From assembly GCA_046302715.1 (NCBI GenBank), contig JBKCHQ010000254.1:1-64000 (forward strand): a stretch of 64,000 bases of DNA, in the 5' to 3' direction. The notes under the pieces were generated by a model. That model was not told where the DNA came from, searched no databases, and was given only the letters and a program-made list of their open reading frames with translations. Position numbers and translations under genes: made by a program. Source of the DNA: CAMCXT01 sp046302715. Its GTDB lineage: Bacteria; Bacteroidota; Bacteroidia; M30B66. Of the stretch, positions 38,413-47,040 are shown one piece after another. Numbering within the stretch: the first letter of the stretch is position 1; each line of letters opens with the position of its first letter.

Positions 38413-38829
38413 ATGATGATAACACAGACCAAACAAGTAACCCTTCCCTCGTTGAAAGAAAATATTGCTGTAGTGGGCAAGTATATTGACGAAATTTGTG
38501 AGTTTTATAATATAGGAGACGAGAATTACGGCAATATTTTAGTAGCAGTAACAGAAGCTGTTTCCAATGCTATTTATCACGGCAATCGCCTAAATCCAGA
38601 AAAGCACGTGCGTTTCTTTTATGAGAACAAGGAAAACAATTTGTGCTTCATTATAGAAGATGAGGGAAGAGGATATAATCCAGAAGCCTTACCCGATCCT
38701 ACCGATCCTCAAAACATTGAAAATCCGAATGGCAGAGGCGTTTTTCTTATGCGAAAATTGTCAGACGACATTAAATTTGAGAACGAAGGGCGCAGGGTGG
38801 AACTATATTTTAGGATAGCCAATCAATAG
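38413..38829 (+). CDS. RsbW-like ATP-binding (GHKL) protein
   Basis: This is a 138-residue stand-alone histidine-kinase-type ATPase domain of the anti-sigma-factor (RsbW/SpoIIAB) group. The N box reads TEAVSNAIYHGN, the G1 box EDEGRGYNP and the G2 box PNGRGVFLMRKL. No partner sigma factor or anti-anti-sigma gene is adjacent, so whether it regulates a sigma factor is unknown. Two ATG codons open the gene. Its TAG stop shares one base with the GTG start of ybeY. Confidence 0.88.
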   Translation: MMITQTKQVTLPSLKENIAVVGKYIDEICEFYNIGDENYGNILVAVTEAVSNAIYHGNRLNPEKHVRFFYENKENNLCFIIEDEGRGYNPEALPDPTDPQNIENPNGRGVFLMRKLSDDIKFENEGRRVELYFRIANQ

Positions 38830-39254
38830 TGCTCCGATTTTCTAAAGAAGACGTAAAATTTCCAAGCATAAGCCGTTCACGAGTTCGTGAATGGCTTTTA
38901 TGTTTGATAAAACTGCAGGAAAAAAAATCGGGGGATATTCTTATCGTGTTTTGTTCAGACGGTTTTCTGATAGAATTTAACCAAAAGTACCTGAACCATA
39001 ATACGTTGACCGATATAATCACCTTTGATTATTCAGAAAATGGGCTGATAAACGGAGAGTTGTATATTAGTACTGAGCGTGTTTATGATAATGCCAAAAT
39101 CCACAAAACAACAGATACAGAAGAGTTGTTACGAGTAATGGCCCATGGTGTACTACATTTATTAGGATACAAGGATAAAAAGGCCGAAGACAAATCGAAA
39201 ATGCGCAAGATGGAGGAATATGCTTTAGACTTATGGAATAAAATGGATGTATAG
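38829..39254 (+). CDS. ybeY: Endoribonuclease YbeY (rRNA maturation)
   Basis: YbeY is a zinc-dependent RNase for 16S rRNA 3'-end maturation and ribosome quality control. The 141-residue protein shows TDIITFDYSE and the metal motif HGVLHLLGYKD, with H106 and H110. The third ligand position, His in the common HGxLHLxGYDH form, is Asp116. Start is GTG at 38829, overlapping the previous stop by one base. It lies 36 bases before mnmG; a parS-like site fills that gap. Confidence 0.92.
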   Translation: MLRFSKEDVKFPSISRSRVREWLLCLIKLQEKKSGDILIVFCSDGFLIEFNQKYLNHNTLTDIITFDYSENGLINGELYISTERVYDNAKIHKTTDTEELLRVMAHGVLHLLGYKDKKAEDKSKMRKMEEYALDLWNKMDV

Positions 39255-39271
39255 TTTTATTTTTGTGCGAA

Positions 39272-39287
39272 TGTTCCACGTGAAACT
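39272..39287 (+). other. parS-like ParB-binding site 1
   Basis: TGTTCCACGTGAAACT differs at only the last base from the bacterial parS consensus TGTTCCACGTGAAACA and keeps its inverted-repeat core. It lies in the 36-base gap between ybeY and mnmG. ParB bound at parS marks the origin region for segregation. parA and parB are not in the window. Confidence 0.82.
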
Positions 39288-39290
39288 TAG

Positions 39291-41159
39291 ATGAAGAATT
39301 ACTACGATGTTGTTGTTGTTGGCGCCGGGCATGCAGGTTGCGAGGCTGCGGCCGCTGCAGCACGAATGGGCTCAAAAACATTATTGATTACGATGAATTT
39401 GGCTACAATTGGCCAAATGTCTTGCAACCCAGCTATGGGTGGAATTGCTAAAGGACAAATCGTAAGGGAAATTGATGCTATGGGCGGATTTTCGGGAATA
39501 GTCTCCGATCGCTCAGCGATTCAGTTCAAGATGCTTAATCGGTCGAAGGGGCCCGCTATGTGGAGTCCTAGAGCACAAAATGACAGGCAGCTCTTTGCGC
39601 TTGAATGGAGATACATATTGGAGTCAATACCCAATCTGGACTTTTATCAGGATTCTGTTGTGGGGATAGACGTTGAAAATAATGCAGTAGCAGGCGTAAA
39701 AACACAACTCGGCCACACCATTAAATGTACGGCAGTGGTATTAACAAACGGCACGTTTCTAAATGGATTAATACATATTGGCGAGAAAAATTTTGGAGGC
39801 GGAAGAGTTGCTGAAGCCAAAGCAACCGGCTTGACAGAACAACTTATTGCTTTTGGATTTAATTCAGGTCGCATGAAAACGGGAACACCGCCCCGCTTGG
39901 ATGGTCGCTCAATAGATTATAGTGTAATGGAAATTCAACCGGGAGACGATAAGCCAGGAAAATTTTCGTTTTCCGACACCGCTGTTTTATCTAAACAACT
40001 ACCGTGTTGGTTGGCCTATACTTCCGAGGAGGTACATGATATTTTACGGGGCGGATTTGATAAAAGCCCTATGTTTTCGGGTCGAATACAAGGTCTCGGT
40101 CCTCGATATTGCCCGTCCATTGAAGATAAGATAGATCGTTTTGCCGATAAAGATCGTCATCAATTATTTATTGAGCCTGAGGGTTGGAAAACGGTGGAGG
40201 TGTATATCAACGGTTTTTCAACATCCTTGCCTGAAGAGGTTCAAATTAATGCATTAAGGAAGGTTAAAGGGCTTGAAAAAGTTAAAATGTTTCGTCCAGG
40301 TTATGCAATAGAGTATGATTATTTTCCGCCCGATCAGCTTTTTTCCAGTCTAGAGACAAAAGGCATTAAACGATTGTTCTTTGCGGGCCAAATTAACGGC
40401 ACAACAGGTTATGAAGAGGCCGCATGCCAAGGACTAATGGCCGGGATAAATGCACACAATGCTGTTATTGAAAACGATCCTGTAATTCTGAAACGGGATG
40501 AGGCTTATATTGGAGTATTAATTGACGACCTGGTAACCAAAGGGACGCAGGAGCCCTATCGGATGTTTACATCCAGAGCCGAGTTTCGTATTTTATTACG
40601 TCAAGATAATGCTGATGAACGTCTTATGCCTTTGGGAAATAAACTTGGACTTGTGAAAGAGGAGGCACTCTCTGAAATGGTTAATAAATACGCTCGAATT
40701 GAAGCTGCTGAAAAGGCTATTGCACGTGAAAGCGCACACCCCGATGATCTCAATCCCTATTTATTAGATGTAGGAACTAGTGCTATTACACAGAAGGTAA
40801 AGTACGATGGAATTTTAGCAAGGCCACAGGTTGACATTGTTTCATTAAATGAAAACAGTAAGTTGTTTCGTGAATTTATGAATCAACATTTAACCACCGA
40901 GGAGGAGCTTAGCCTTTTGGAAATTAGAATTAAATATGACGGATACATCAAAAAAGAAAGGGAAATTGCCGAAAAGCTTAACAGGCTTGAACATATTTCA
41001 TTAAAATACGATTTTGATTATCATGCCTTGAAGTCGTTGTCGTCGGAAGCCCGACAAAAACTGAGTACAATAAAACCAACATCATTGGGACAAGCTTCGC
41101 GCATAAGTGGTGTTTCGCCTTCTGATATTTCTGTATTAATGGTAAGTTTGGGCCGTTAA
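39291..41159 (+). CDS. mnmG: tRNA uridine-5-carboxymethylaminomethyl modification enzyme MnmG (GidA)
   Basis: MnmG, with MnmE, modifies wobble uridine 34 of several tRNAs using FAD. The 622 residues start with the FAD-binding [17 protein letters not shown] (glycines at 11, 13, 16) and include [44 protein letters not shown] and [23 protein letters not shown]. In many bacteria mnmG lies near the replication origin. Here it is flanked on both sides by parS-like sites and lies about 5 kb from the proposed oriC. Its TAA shares a base with the next start codon. Confidence 0.98.
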   Translation: MKNYYDVVVVGAGHAGCEAAAAAARMGSKTLLITMNLATIGQMSCNPAMGGIAKGQIVREIDAMGGFSGIVSDRSAIQFKMLNRSKGPAMWSPRAQNDRQLFALEWRYILESIPNLDFYQDSVVGIDVENNAVAGVKTQLGHTIKCTAVVLTNGTFLNGLIHIGEKNFGGGRVAEAKATGLTEQLIAFGFNSGRMKTGTPPRLDGRSIDYSVMEIQPGDDKPGKFSFSDTAVLSKQLPCWLAYTSEEVHDILRGGFDKSPMFSGRIQGLGPRYCPSIEDKIDRFADKDRHQLFIEPEGWKTVEVYINGFSTSLPEEVQINALRKVKGLEKVKMFRPGYAIEYDYFPPDQLFSSLETKGIKRLFFAGQINGTTGYEEAACQGLMAGINAHNAVIENDPVILKRDEAYIGVLIDDLVTKGTQEPYRMFTSRAEFRILLRQDNADERLMPLGNKLGLVKEEALSEMVNKYARIEAAEKAIARESAHPDDLNPYLLDVGTSAITQKVKYDGILARPQVDIVSLNENSKLFREFMNQHLTTEEELSLLEIRIKYDGYIKKEREIAEKLNRLEHISLKYDFDYHALKSLSSEARQKLSTIKPTSLGQASRISGVSPSDISVLMVSLGR

Positions 41160-42055
41160 TGTTTCACGTGAAACCTATGGAGCACATCTCTCATTGTCCG
41201 ATTTGCAACAGCACGGATTTATCGGACTTGCTGACCGCACAAGATTATACAGTAAGCAAGGAAAGTTTCTCTCTGGTGCTGTGTAAGAAATGCGATTTGG
41301 CAATAACAAGCCCAAGGCCTGAAATTTCAAATTTGGGCAGCTATTATAAATCGGAGGAATATGTTTCGCATAGCGATACGTCGAAGGGTATTTTGAATAA
41401 GCTGTATAAAGCGGCTCGTTACTTTACCCTGAGATCGAAGTATTCTAAAGTGAAGCCCTATTTGAATAGAGGATTTCTTTTGGATATTGGGTGCGGCACA
41501 GGGGCCTTTTTGAACTTTTGCGCCGAAAAAGGACATCAAGTTATTGGGATAGAGCCCGACCTTGATGCCCGAACTATGGCTGCAAAAGAAAAGGGACTTT
41601 CTGTTTTTGGAGAAGATAAGTTAAATGAGCTAAATGGCCAATCGGCCGATGTTATAACCATGTGGCATGTTTTGGAACACGTGCCCGATTTGCCCATGCG
41701 TTTAAAACAGATGAAGCATATTTTGGCAGACGACGGAAGAATATTTATTGCTGTACCTAACAAAAATTCATACGACGCTCAGGTTTATGGCAAGTTTTGG
41801 GCGGCTTATGATGTGCCCCGTCACCTATGGCATTTTACGCCAACAGCGATACAAAAACTAAGCGAGCAGCATGGATTTTTTGTAGAAGACATTCTTGCCA
41901 TGCCGTTGGATGCATATTATATTTCAATGCTTAGCGAGAAATATAAAGGCAATAAATGGGGTATTATACAAGGAGCCATTAAAGGAGGCATCTCAAATCT
42001 TAAAGCAGGTAAACTTAGATACTCCAGCCAAATTTACGTGTTAAGGCATGCTTAA
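41159..42055 (+). CDS. Class I SAM-dependent methyltransferase with zinc-ribbon N-terminus
   Basis: The 298-residue protein has four cysteines, C13, C16, C42 and C45 (CPIC and CKKC), forming a likely zinc ribbon. A Rossmann methyltransferase domain follows with SAM motif LLDIGCGTGAFL, an acidic strand end IGIEPD and the VITMWHVLEHVPD post-motif. Substrate unknown; the family often methylates sugars or small metabolites. If the first ATG (41159) is used, the N-terminus MFHVKP is encoded by a parS-like site; the ATG at 41177 (MEHISHCPIC) is an equally plausible start. Confidence 0.88.
   Translation: MFHVKPMEHISHCPICNSTDLSDLLTAQDYTVSKESFSLVLCKKCDLAITSPRPEISNLGSYYKSEEYVSHSDTSKGILNKLYKAARYFTLRSKYSKVKPYLNRGFLLDIGCGTGAFLNFCAEKGHQVIGIEPDLDARTMAAKEKGLSVFGEDKLNELNGQSADVITMWHVLEHVPDLPMRLKQMKHILADDGRIFIAVPNKNSYDAQVYGKFWAAYDVPRHLWHFTPTAIQKLSEQHGFFVEDILAMPLDAYYISMLSEKYKGNKWGIIQGAIKGGISNLKAGKLRYSSQIYVLRHA
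41160..41175 (+). other. parS-like ParB-binding site 2, inside the start of a gene
   Basis: TGTTTCACGTGAAACC matches TGTTTCACGTGAAACA except for the last base. It begins one base after the mnmG stop and would encode residues 1-6 (MFHVKP) of the methyltransferase if translation starts at 41159. Confidence 0.82.
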
Positions 42056-43539
42056 TTTAAGCAATAAACTCGATATCTATCTCTATTCCAAATACTTCCT
42101 CTGAAAAGCAAGCTTTCTTGAACGGTCGTGAAGCTATCAAATATCTTTTTTAGCTTAGGGTTTTTATCTACGGAGGTGAAATCGTTCCATTGCAAAACAA
42201 ATGTGTTTTTCGCCTTTAATTGAGCCTTGTTTAGCTCTTCTTCGGTATGGTAATATTTGACCGTAATGTGAGCGGTTTTGAAAAAGCGAAATTCGTAATA
42301 ATGTGCCATCACATATCCAATATCATAGGGGCAATACAAAGTAATCGGGTGGTTGGCCGAAGCTAATGATTTGATAACCCTAAAGGTGTTTACATCAGGG
42401 GAGGCATAGCAAGAAGTAGTAATAATACTTTTGGCACTAAACAGAATGAAACAGAATATAAAAACTGATTTTTTTAATGCCCCTTGCCAATATGCTGTGT
42501 TATGCGAATACATATAGTTGGGTAAGGACATCGATAATAAAATGGGGAGTAGATAAAAAGCCGGGAACAAAAAGCGGAGCTCCTTATGTGCCAAAAGGCA
42601 GTGAACGAAAGTAAAAAACACAAATATCCATACCGCTGGGCTTTTAGGGTTTCGTAAACACGAATCAACCGTTAAAAGTATAACAATAGCCCCCACCGAA
42701 TACCCTAACCAATTAAGCGAAAGCGGCAGATAATCGTACCAGGGATTTTTGCCAAACATTGAATCGGTGGCAAAAAGAACTTGATATAAATAATTATACG
42801 CAGGGAACGTCCAGCTTCCATATAGCCAGCGATCAATCAGCAATGCGACTAACACCATCATTATCCCTCCAACCAATACGGGTAATAGCGTTTTTAAACG
42901 CAGTTTTCCTATGCCTAGGGCCCAGCTTAAAAACGCGAACGCCGCAAAACCACTCTGGAATCTACATTCAAAAGCAAGTCCCCAGAAAAGACCCGAAACC
43001 AGGAGGTAAATAAATTCTGAACGTGATGATTTGAGATCCCTACAAAAAAAGAAATAGAGCGCATAAATCATAAAAATGCCTGAATAATTCTCTGATGAAT
43101 AACGGGCATGTAGGAAAGGCAAGAACCATAAAAAACAAAGCAAAAAGCTAAATAAGAAACTTCTTGGTCCGGTAATACCTAAAGCTTCGCCAAGTTTTTT
43201 AAGGGCGAGCAAAGAAATAAAACCCAGTATTAGAGATAGTGCTCGTAAAATGTCCGAAACAATGAAGGGCTCCCAGGAGGCGCTGAATAATGAAACGCCT
43301 TTCGCAACAATAAACGCAACAAATGGCATAAGCCCGGAGCGCATCCGTTCGGGGTATTCCCACGCAAGGCTATCAAAATCGCATAGTCCTAATTTATAAG
43401 CCGCAAATTCCAGAATTTGAAAATGCTCATCGCCATGTTGATACCCTGTTGCATAAAAAAATGCCACAAGATGCAGGATAAATGAAAACGCAAAAAACAG
43501 CCTTTCCGATGGACCTAATGAGCGAAAAAGAGCCGTCAT
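42052..43539 (-). CDS. GT22-type (ALG9/PIG-B-like) mannosyltransferase
   Basis: The 495-residue protein has about ten hydrophobic helices and the hallmarks of the GT22 family best known from eukaryotic ALG9, ALG12 and PIG-B enzymes: an acidic first-loop motif GDEHFQILEFAAYKLG and the luminal HKE-R-F-L-F-P motif (LLAHKELRFLFPAFYLLP). These enzymes transfer mannose from a lipid-linked donor. Bacteroidota homologues exist but their acceptors are not known to me. It overlaps the convergent methyltransferase by 4 bases and lies 9 bases after the Spx-like gene. Confidence 0.83.
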   Translation of the reverse strand: MTALFRSLGPSERLFFAFSFILHLVAFFYATGYQHGDEHFQILEFAAYKLGLCDFDSLAWEYPERMRSGLMPFVAFIVAKGVSLFSASWEPFIVSDILRALSLILGFISLLALKKLGEALGITGPRSFLFSFLLCFLWFLPFLHARYSSENYSGIFMIYALYFFFCRDLKSSRSEFIYLLVSGLFWGLAFECRFQSGFAAFAFLSWALGIGKLRLKTLLPVLVGGIMMVLVALLIDRWLYGSWTFPAYNYLYQVLFATDSMFGKNPWYDYLPLSLNWLGYSVGAIVILLTVDSCLRNPKSPAVWIFVFFTFVHCLLAHKELRFLFPAFYLLPILLSMSLPNYMYSHNTAYWQGALKKSVFIFCFILFSAKSIITTSCYASPDVNTFRVIKSLASANHPITLYCPYDIGYVMAHYYEFRFFKTAHITVKYYHTEEELNKAQLKAKNTFVLQWNDFTSVDKNPKLKKIFDSFTTVQESLLFRGSIWNRDRYRVYCLN

Positions 43540-43548
43540 AATTGACGT

Positions 43549-43893
43549 TTAAATTAATGCAGTCCAGGTTTCCTCCGAAAAACCAATACAGTAACCTTTG
43601 GGGCTTTCAAGTATTGGCCGTTTTATAACCGATGCATTCATCGAAAACAATCGGTAAGCATCATCAGCGCTGTGTATGGAATTTTTAACGGATTCGTCTA
43701 ATTTTTTCCAGGTCAGACCTTGCTTATTGGTAAGCTTTTCCCAGCCTTCCTTATTAAGCCAATTTTTGATTTTACCCTCGGGCAATCCATTTTTCTTGTA
43801 ATCATGGAAGGTAAACTCAACACCTGCTGCACTTAAAAAGGCCAGCGATTTCTGCACCGTGTTGCAGTTTTTTATTCCATATACGGTAACCAT
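43549..43893 (-). CDS. ArsC/Spx/YffB-family thioredoxin-fold protein
   Basis: The 114-residue thioredoxin-fold protein has the single N-terminal cysteine C10 in GIKNCNTVQKSL, the HDYKKNGLPEGKIKNWL helix and the KRPILE motif near the C-terminus, as in arsenate reductase and Spx. It has CNTV rather than the CxxC of Bacillus Spx, so arsenate reduction or redox regulation by that mechanism is uncertain; it is closest in pattern to YffB-type proteins. It sits between acyl-CoA dehydrogenase and the mannosyltransferase with 9-base gaps on both sides. Confidence 0.87.
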   Translation of the reverse strand: MVTVYGIKNCNTVQKSLAFLSAAGVEFTFHDYKKNGLPEGKIKNWLNKEGWEKLTNKQGLTWKKLDESVKNSIHSADDAYRLFSMNASVIKRPILESPKGYCIGFSEETWTALI

Positions 43894-43902
43894 TAAAGCC
43901 GC

Positions 43903-45081
43903 TTATTTAAATGCATTAATGCCGGTTACATCCATCCCCGTAATCAATAAATGGATATCGTGCGTACCTTCATAAGTAATCACCGACTCAAGGTTCATCA
44001 TATGACGCATAATAGGATATTCGCCCGTAATGCCCATACCACCATGAATTTGGCGCGCCTCACGGGTAATTTGAAGTGCCATGTTTACATTGTTTCGTTT
44101 GGCCATAGAAATTTGTGCTGGCGTGGCACGGTCTTCATTACGAAGCACCCCAAGGCGCCATACAAGTAACTGAGCTTTAGTAATTTCAGTGATCATTTCG
44201 GCCAACTTTTTTTGTTGCAGCTGAAAGGATGCGATAGGCTTGCCAAATTGCTGACGCTCCTGTGAGTAGCGCAACGCAGAATCATAACAATCCATGGCTG
44301 CACCAATAACGCCCCAGGCAATACCGTAACGAGCAGAATTTAGGCAACCCAATGGGCCTTTAAGCCCTTCTACATTGGGCAGCAAATTCTCCTTAGGAAC
44401 TTTTACATTGTCAAAAACAAGTTCGCCAGTAGCAGAGGCACGAAGCGACCATTTATCATGTGTTTCTGGGGTTGAAAAGCCTTCCATACCTCGCTCTACG
44501 ATAATGCCACGTATTTTGCCTTCGTCGTTTTTAGCCCAAACCACGGCGATATCGGCAAACGGAGCGTTTGAAATCCACATTTTTGCCCCATTTAGAAGGT
44601 AATGATCACCCTGATCTTTAATATTGGTTATCATGCTCCCCGGGTCTGATCCTGAGTCGGGCTCCGTTAATCCAAAACATCCCATCATTTCGCCAGTTGC
44701 CAGCTTTGGAAGATATTTCATACGCTGTTCTTCAGAACCGTATTTGTAAATGGGATACATCACCAATGAACTTTGAACAGATGCCGTGGAGCGAATGCCG
44801 CTGTCACCCCGTTCAATTTCCTGCATGATTAAACCGTAGGTAATCTGATCAAGCCCTTGTCCACCATATTTTACGGGAATATAAGGTCCAAAAGCACCAA
44901 TTTCTCCCAATCCTTTAATAAGATGCTTGGGGAATTCTGCTCTCTGAGCATATTGCTCAATTATGGGTGTTACTTCTTGTTTTACCCAGGCCCGAACCGT
45001 ATCTCGAATGAGTTTTTGTTCGTCGGTTAAAAGATCATCTATCTGATAATAATCGTGTCCCTGAAAGCGGTCTTTGCTCAT
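43903..45081 (-). CDS. Acyl-CoA dehydrogenase, glutaryl-CoA dehydrogenase-like
   Basis: This FAD-dependent enzyme oxidises acyl-CoA thioesters; overall pattern and length (392 residues) fit the glutaryl-CoA dehydrogenase branch of lysine and tryptophan breakdown. Motifs include CFGLTEPDSGSDPGSM, the flavin-binding KMWISNAPFAD, RQIHGGMGITGEYPIMRH and the catalytic glutamate in VITYEGTHDIH. I start at 45081 (MSKDRFQGHDYYQ). The longer frame to 45111 runs through an exact -7 box at 45100-45107. It heads a three-gene row with Spx and the GT22 protein. Confidence 0.93.
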   Translation of the reverse strand: MSKDRFQGHDYYQIDDLLTDEQKLIRDTVRAWVKQEVTPIIEQYAQRAEFPKHLIKGLGEIGAFGPYIPVKYGGQGLDQITYGLIMQEIERGDSGIRSTASVQSSLVMYPIYKYGSEEQRMKYLPKLATGEMMGCFGLTEPDSGSDPGSMITNIKDQGDHYLLNGAKMWISNAPFADIAVVWAKNDEGKIRGIIVERGMEGFSTPETHDKWSLRASATGELVFDNVKVPKENLLPNVEGLKGPLGCLNSARYGIAWGVIGAAMDCYDSALRYSQERQQFGKPIASFQLQQKKLAEMITEITKAQLLVWRLGVLRNEDRATPAQISMAKRNNVNMALQITREARQIHGGMGITGEYPIMRHMMNLESVITYEGTHDIHLLITGMDVTGINAFK

Positions 45082-45099
45082 GTTCAAAAAATTAAGCCC

Positions 45100-45107
45100 C
45101 AAAAATA
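45100..45107 (-). promoter_or_regulatory. Putative -7 box of the acyl-CoA dehydrogenase row
   Basis: CAAAAATA on the plus strand reads TATTTTTG, an exact TAnnTTTG, with an 18-base gap to the ATG at 45081. It decides the start codon against the upstream in-frame ATG. Confidence 0.45.
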
Positions 45108-45219
45108 ACAAACAGAAAACTATTGGGCGTCATAAAAGTAACATATTCGCCAAAGCAAATGTTTAACATAGATGCGAGCAATTTTTGTTGTTATTTTTAC
45201 GCCAGCTAAAAGCAGCAAC

Positions 45220-45759
45220 ATGAGTCCTAAAAAACTTTCACCCCCTAAAGCGGCTCCGTCGAAAAAGCCGATTAAAAAAATTACCAGAACTTTTACCGCT
45301 ATCGGTTTGGATCAGGTTCAATCGGTTGAACTGGCTGACAAGCTCAACGACCTGCTTTCAAATTACCAGGTGTTTTACATGAATGTTCGTGGATTTCATT
45401 GGAACATAAAGGGGGATAAGTTTTTTGAATTACACTTAAAATTTGAGGAGTTGTACACCAACCTTCAAATTAAAATTGATGAAATTGCTGAGCGTATTTT
45501 AACTTTAGGACATGCGCCTTTGCATGGGTTTGAAGAGTATTTGTCGGCTGCAGTAATTAAACCCGCTAAGAATATTAACGATGGAAAGAAAGCCACACAA
45601 TTTATTCTTGATGCGTTTAAGGTTTTGATAACCAAACAAAGGGTGTTGCTTAATCTTTCTGATGTGGCTGACGACGAAGGCACAAATGCTCAGATGAGCG
45701 ATTACATCAGAGAACAGGAGAAACAAGTTTGGATGTATTCTTCGTGGCTGGGTGTTTAA
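45220..45759 (+). CDS. Dps-family ferritin-like DNA-protection protein
   Basis: Dps proteins form dodecamers that oxidise and store iron and protect DNA under stress. Ferroxidase residues are visible in RGFHWNIKGDKFFELH and the partner IDEIAERILTLG. The start at 45220 (MSPKKLSPPKAAPSKKPIKK) gives 179 residues with a basic Pro/Lys-rich tail of about 20 residues that could contact DNA. The frame is open to an ATG at 45172, but that part contains a near-consensus -7 box (AATTTTTG, 45179-45186). Confidence 0.87.
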   Translation: MSPKKLSPPKAAPSKKPIKKITRTFTAIGLDQVQSVELADKLNDLLSNYQVFYMNVRGFHWNIKGDKFFELHLKFEELYTNLQIKIDEIAERILTLGHAPLHGFEEYLSAAVIKPAKNINDGKKATQFILDAFKVLITKQRVLLNLSDVADDEGTNAQMSDYIREQEKQVWMYSSWLGV

Positions 45760-45798
45760 AAAGAGCGAAAGAAACAGAATAAAAAACAACAAGAATTC

Positions 45799-46986
45799 AT
45801 GTACGGTTCGTATCAACAATTTTTACAAAAAGAGCTTGAGGCCATTGAAGCGGCCGGCTTGTATAAAAAGGAGAGGATAATTTTAAATCCGCAGAATGCT
45901 GCAATAAAGGTAAATAACGACCAGGAGGTACTTAATTTTTGTGCCAACAATTACTTAGGTCTCTCATCGCATCCGGCAGTGATTAAAGCGGCTCACGAAA
46001 CGCTTGACTCGCACGGTTTTGGAATGAGCTCGGTGCGGTTTATTTGCGGCACGCAAGACATACACAAAACACTGGAACAAAAGATATCTGAATTTTTAGG
46101 AACGGAAGACACCATCTTATATGCCGCTGCCTTTGATGCTAATGGCGGTGTTTTTGAACCGCTCTTCGGTGCCGAAGATGCGATTATTTCCGACGCTTTA
46201 AATCATGCCTCTATTATTGATGGGGTAAGGCTTTGCAAGGCGGTGCGTTACAGATACGAAAACAACAACATGGCCGATTTGGAGGCCCGACTGATTGAGG
46301 CACAAGCACAGCGTTTCAGAATTATTGTAACGGATGGGGTGTTTTCGATGGATGGCTACATTGCCCAGCTTGACAAAATTGTGGAATTAGCAGAGCGTTA
46401 TAACGCATTAATTATGGTTGATGATTGCCATTCGACCGGTTTTTTAGGTAAAACAGGTAGGGGAACAGCGGAGCATTGCGGTGTAATGGGCAAAATTGAC
46501 ATAATTACGGGCACTTTAGGAAAAGCTTTGGGTGGAGCCATGGGTGGATTTACATCGGGACGCAAAGAAATTATTGATTTATTGAGACAGCGCTCGCGCC
46601 CATATTTATTCTCGAATTCGCTGGCACCAAGTATTGTTGGGGCCGGAATAGCAGTTATGGATTTGTTGAGCAGCACTACTGAGTTGCGTGATCGCTTAAT
46701 GGAGAATACGCAGTTTTTCAGAGCGGCTATGAAATCAGCGGGTTTTGATATTAAGGAGGGGGTTCACCCCATCTGCCCCATCATGCTTTACGACGCACGC
46801 TTAAGCCAGGTGTTTGCCGAAAAGCTACTGGCCGAAGGCATTTATGTTATTGGGTTTTATTATCCAGTGGTTCCTAAAGACCAGGCACGAATTAGGGTTC
46901 AAATTTCAGCAGCACATACCCGTGAGCATTTGGAACGCGCAATAGCAGCGTTTACCAAAGTGGGCAAGGAGCTGGGGGTGATTTAG
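45799..46986 (+). CDS. kbl: Glycine C-acetyltransferase (2-amino-3-ketobutyrate CoA ligase)
   Basis: This PLP enzyme cleaves 2-amino-3-oxobutyrate with CoA to glycine and acetyl-CoA in threonine breakdown. The 395 residues show [13 protein letters not shown], the [16 protein letters not shown] segment, [15 protein letters not shown] and the PLP-lysine motif [14 protein letters not shown]. Other alpha-oxoamine synthases such as BioF and serine palmitoyltransferase are related, but the pattern is Kbl. No threonine dehydrogenase gene is adjacent. It is 39 bases downstream of the Dps gene and ends at a bidirectional terminator. Confidence 0.93.
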   Translation: MYGSYQQFLQKELEAIEAAGLYKKERIILNPQNAAIKVNNDQEVLNFCANNYLGLSSHPAVIKAAHETLDSHGFGMSSVRFICGTQDIHKTLEQKISEFLGTEDTILYAAAFDANGGVFEPLFGAEDAIISDALNHASIIDGVRLCKAVRYRYENNNMADLEARLIEAQAQRFRIIVTDGVFSMDGYIAQLDKIVELAERYNALIMVDDCHSTGFLGKTGRGTAEHCGVMGKIDIITGTLGKALGGAMGGFTSGRKEIIDLLRQRSRPYLFSNSLAPSIVGAGIAVMDLLSSTTELRDRLMENTQFFRAAMKSAGFDIKEGVHPICPIMLYDARLSQVFAEKLLAEGIYVIGFYYPVVPKDQARIRVQISAAHTREHLERAIAAFTKVGKELGVI

Positions 46987-47014
46987 TACAATCGGTAAAG
47001 ACGTTAATAAAGAG

Positions 47015-47038
47015 AAAAGGCCCTATTTGGGCCTTTTT
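47015..47038. terminator. Bidirectional terminator between kbl and the lysyl oxidase gene
   Basis: AAAAGGCCC (47015-47023) and GGGCCTTTT (47029-47037) pair perfectly around a 5-base loop. T-rich runs follow on both strands. It serves the convergent genes on either side. Confidence 0.85.
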
Positions 47039-47040
47039 CA

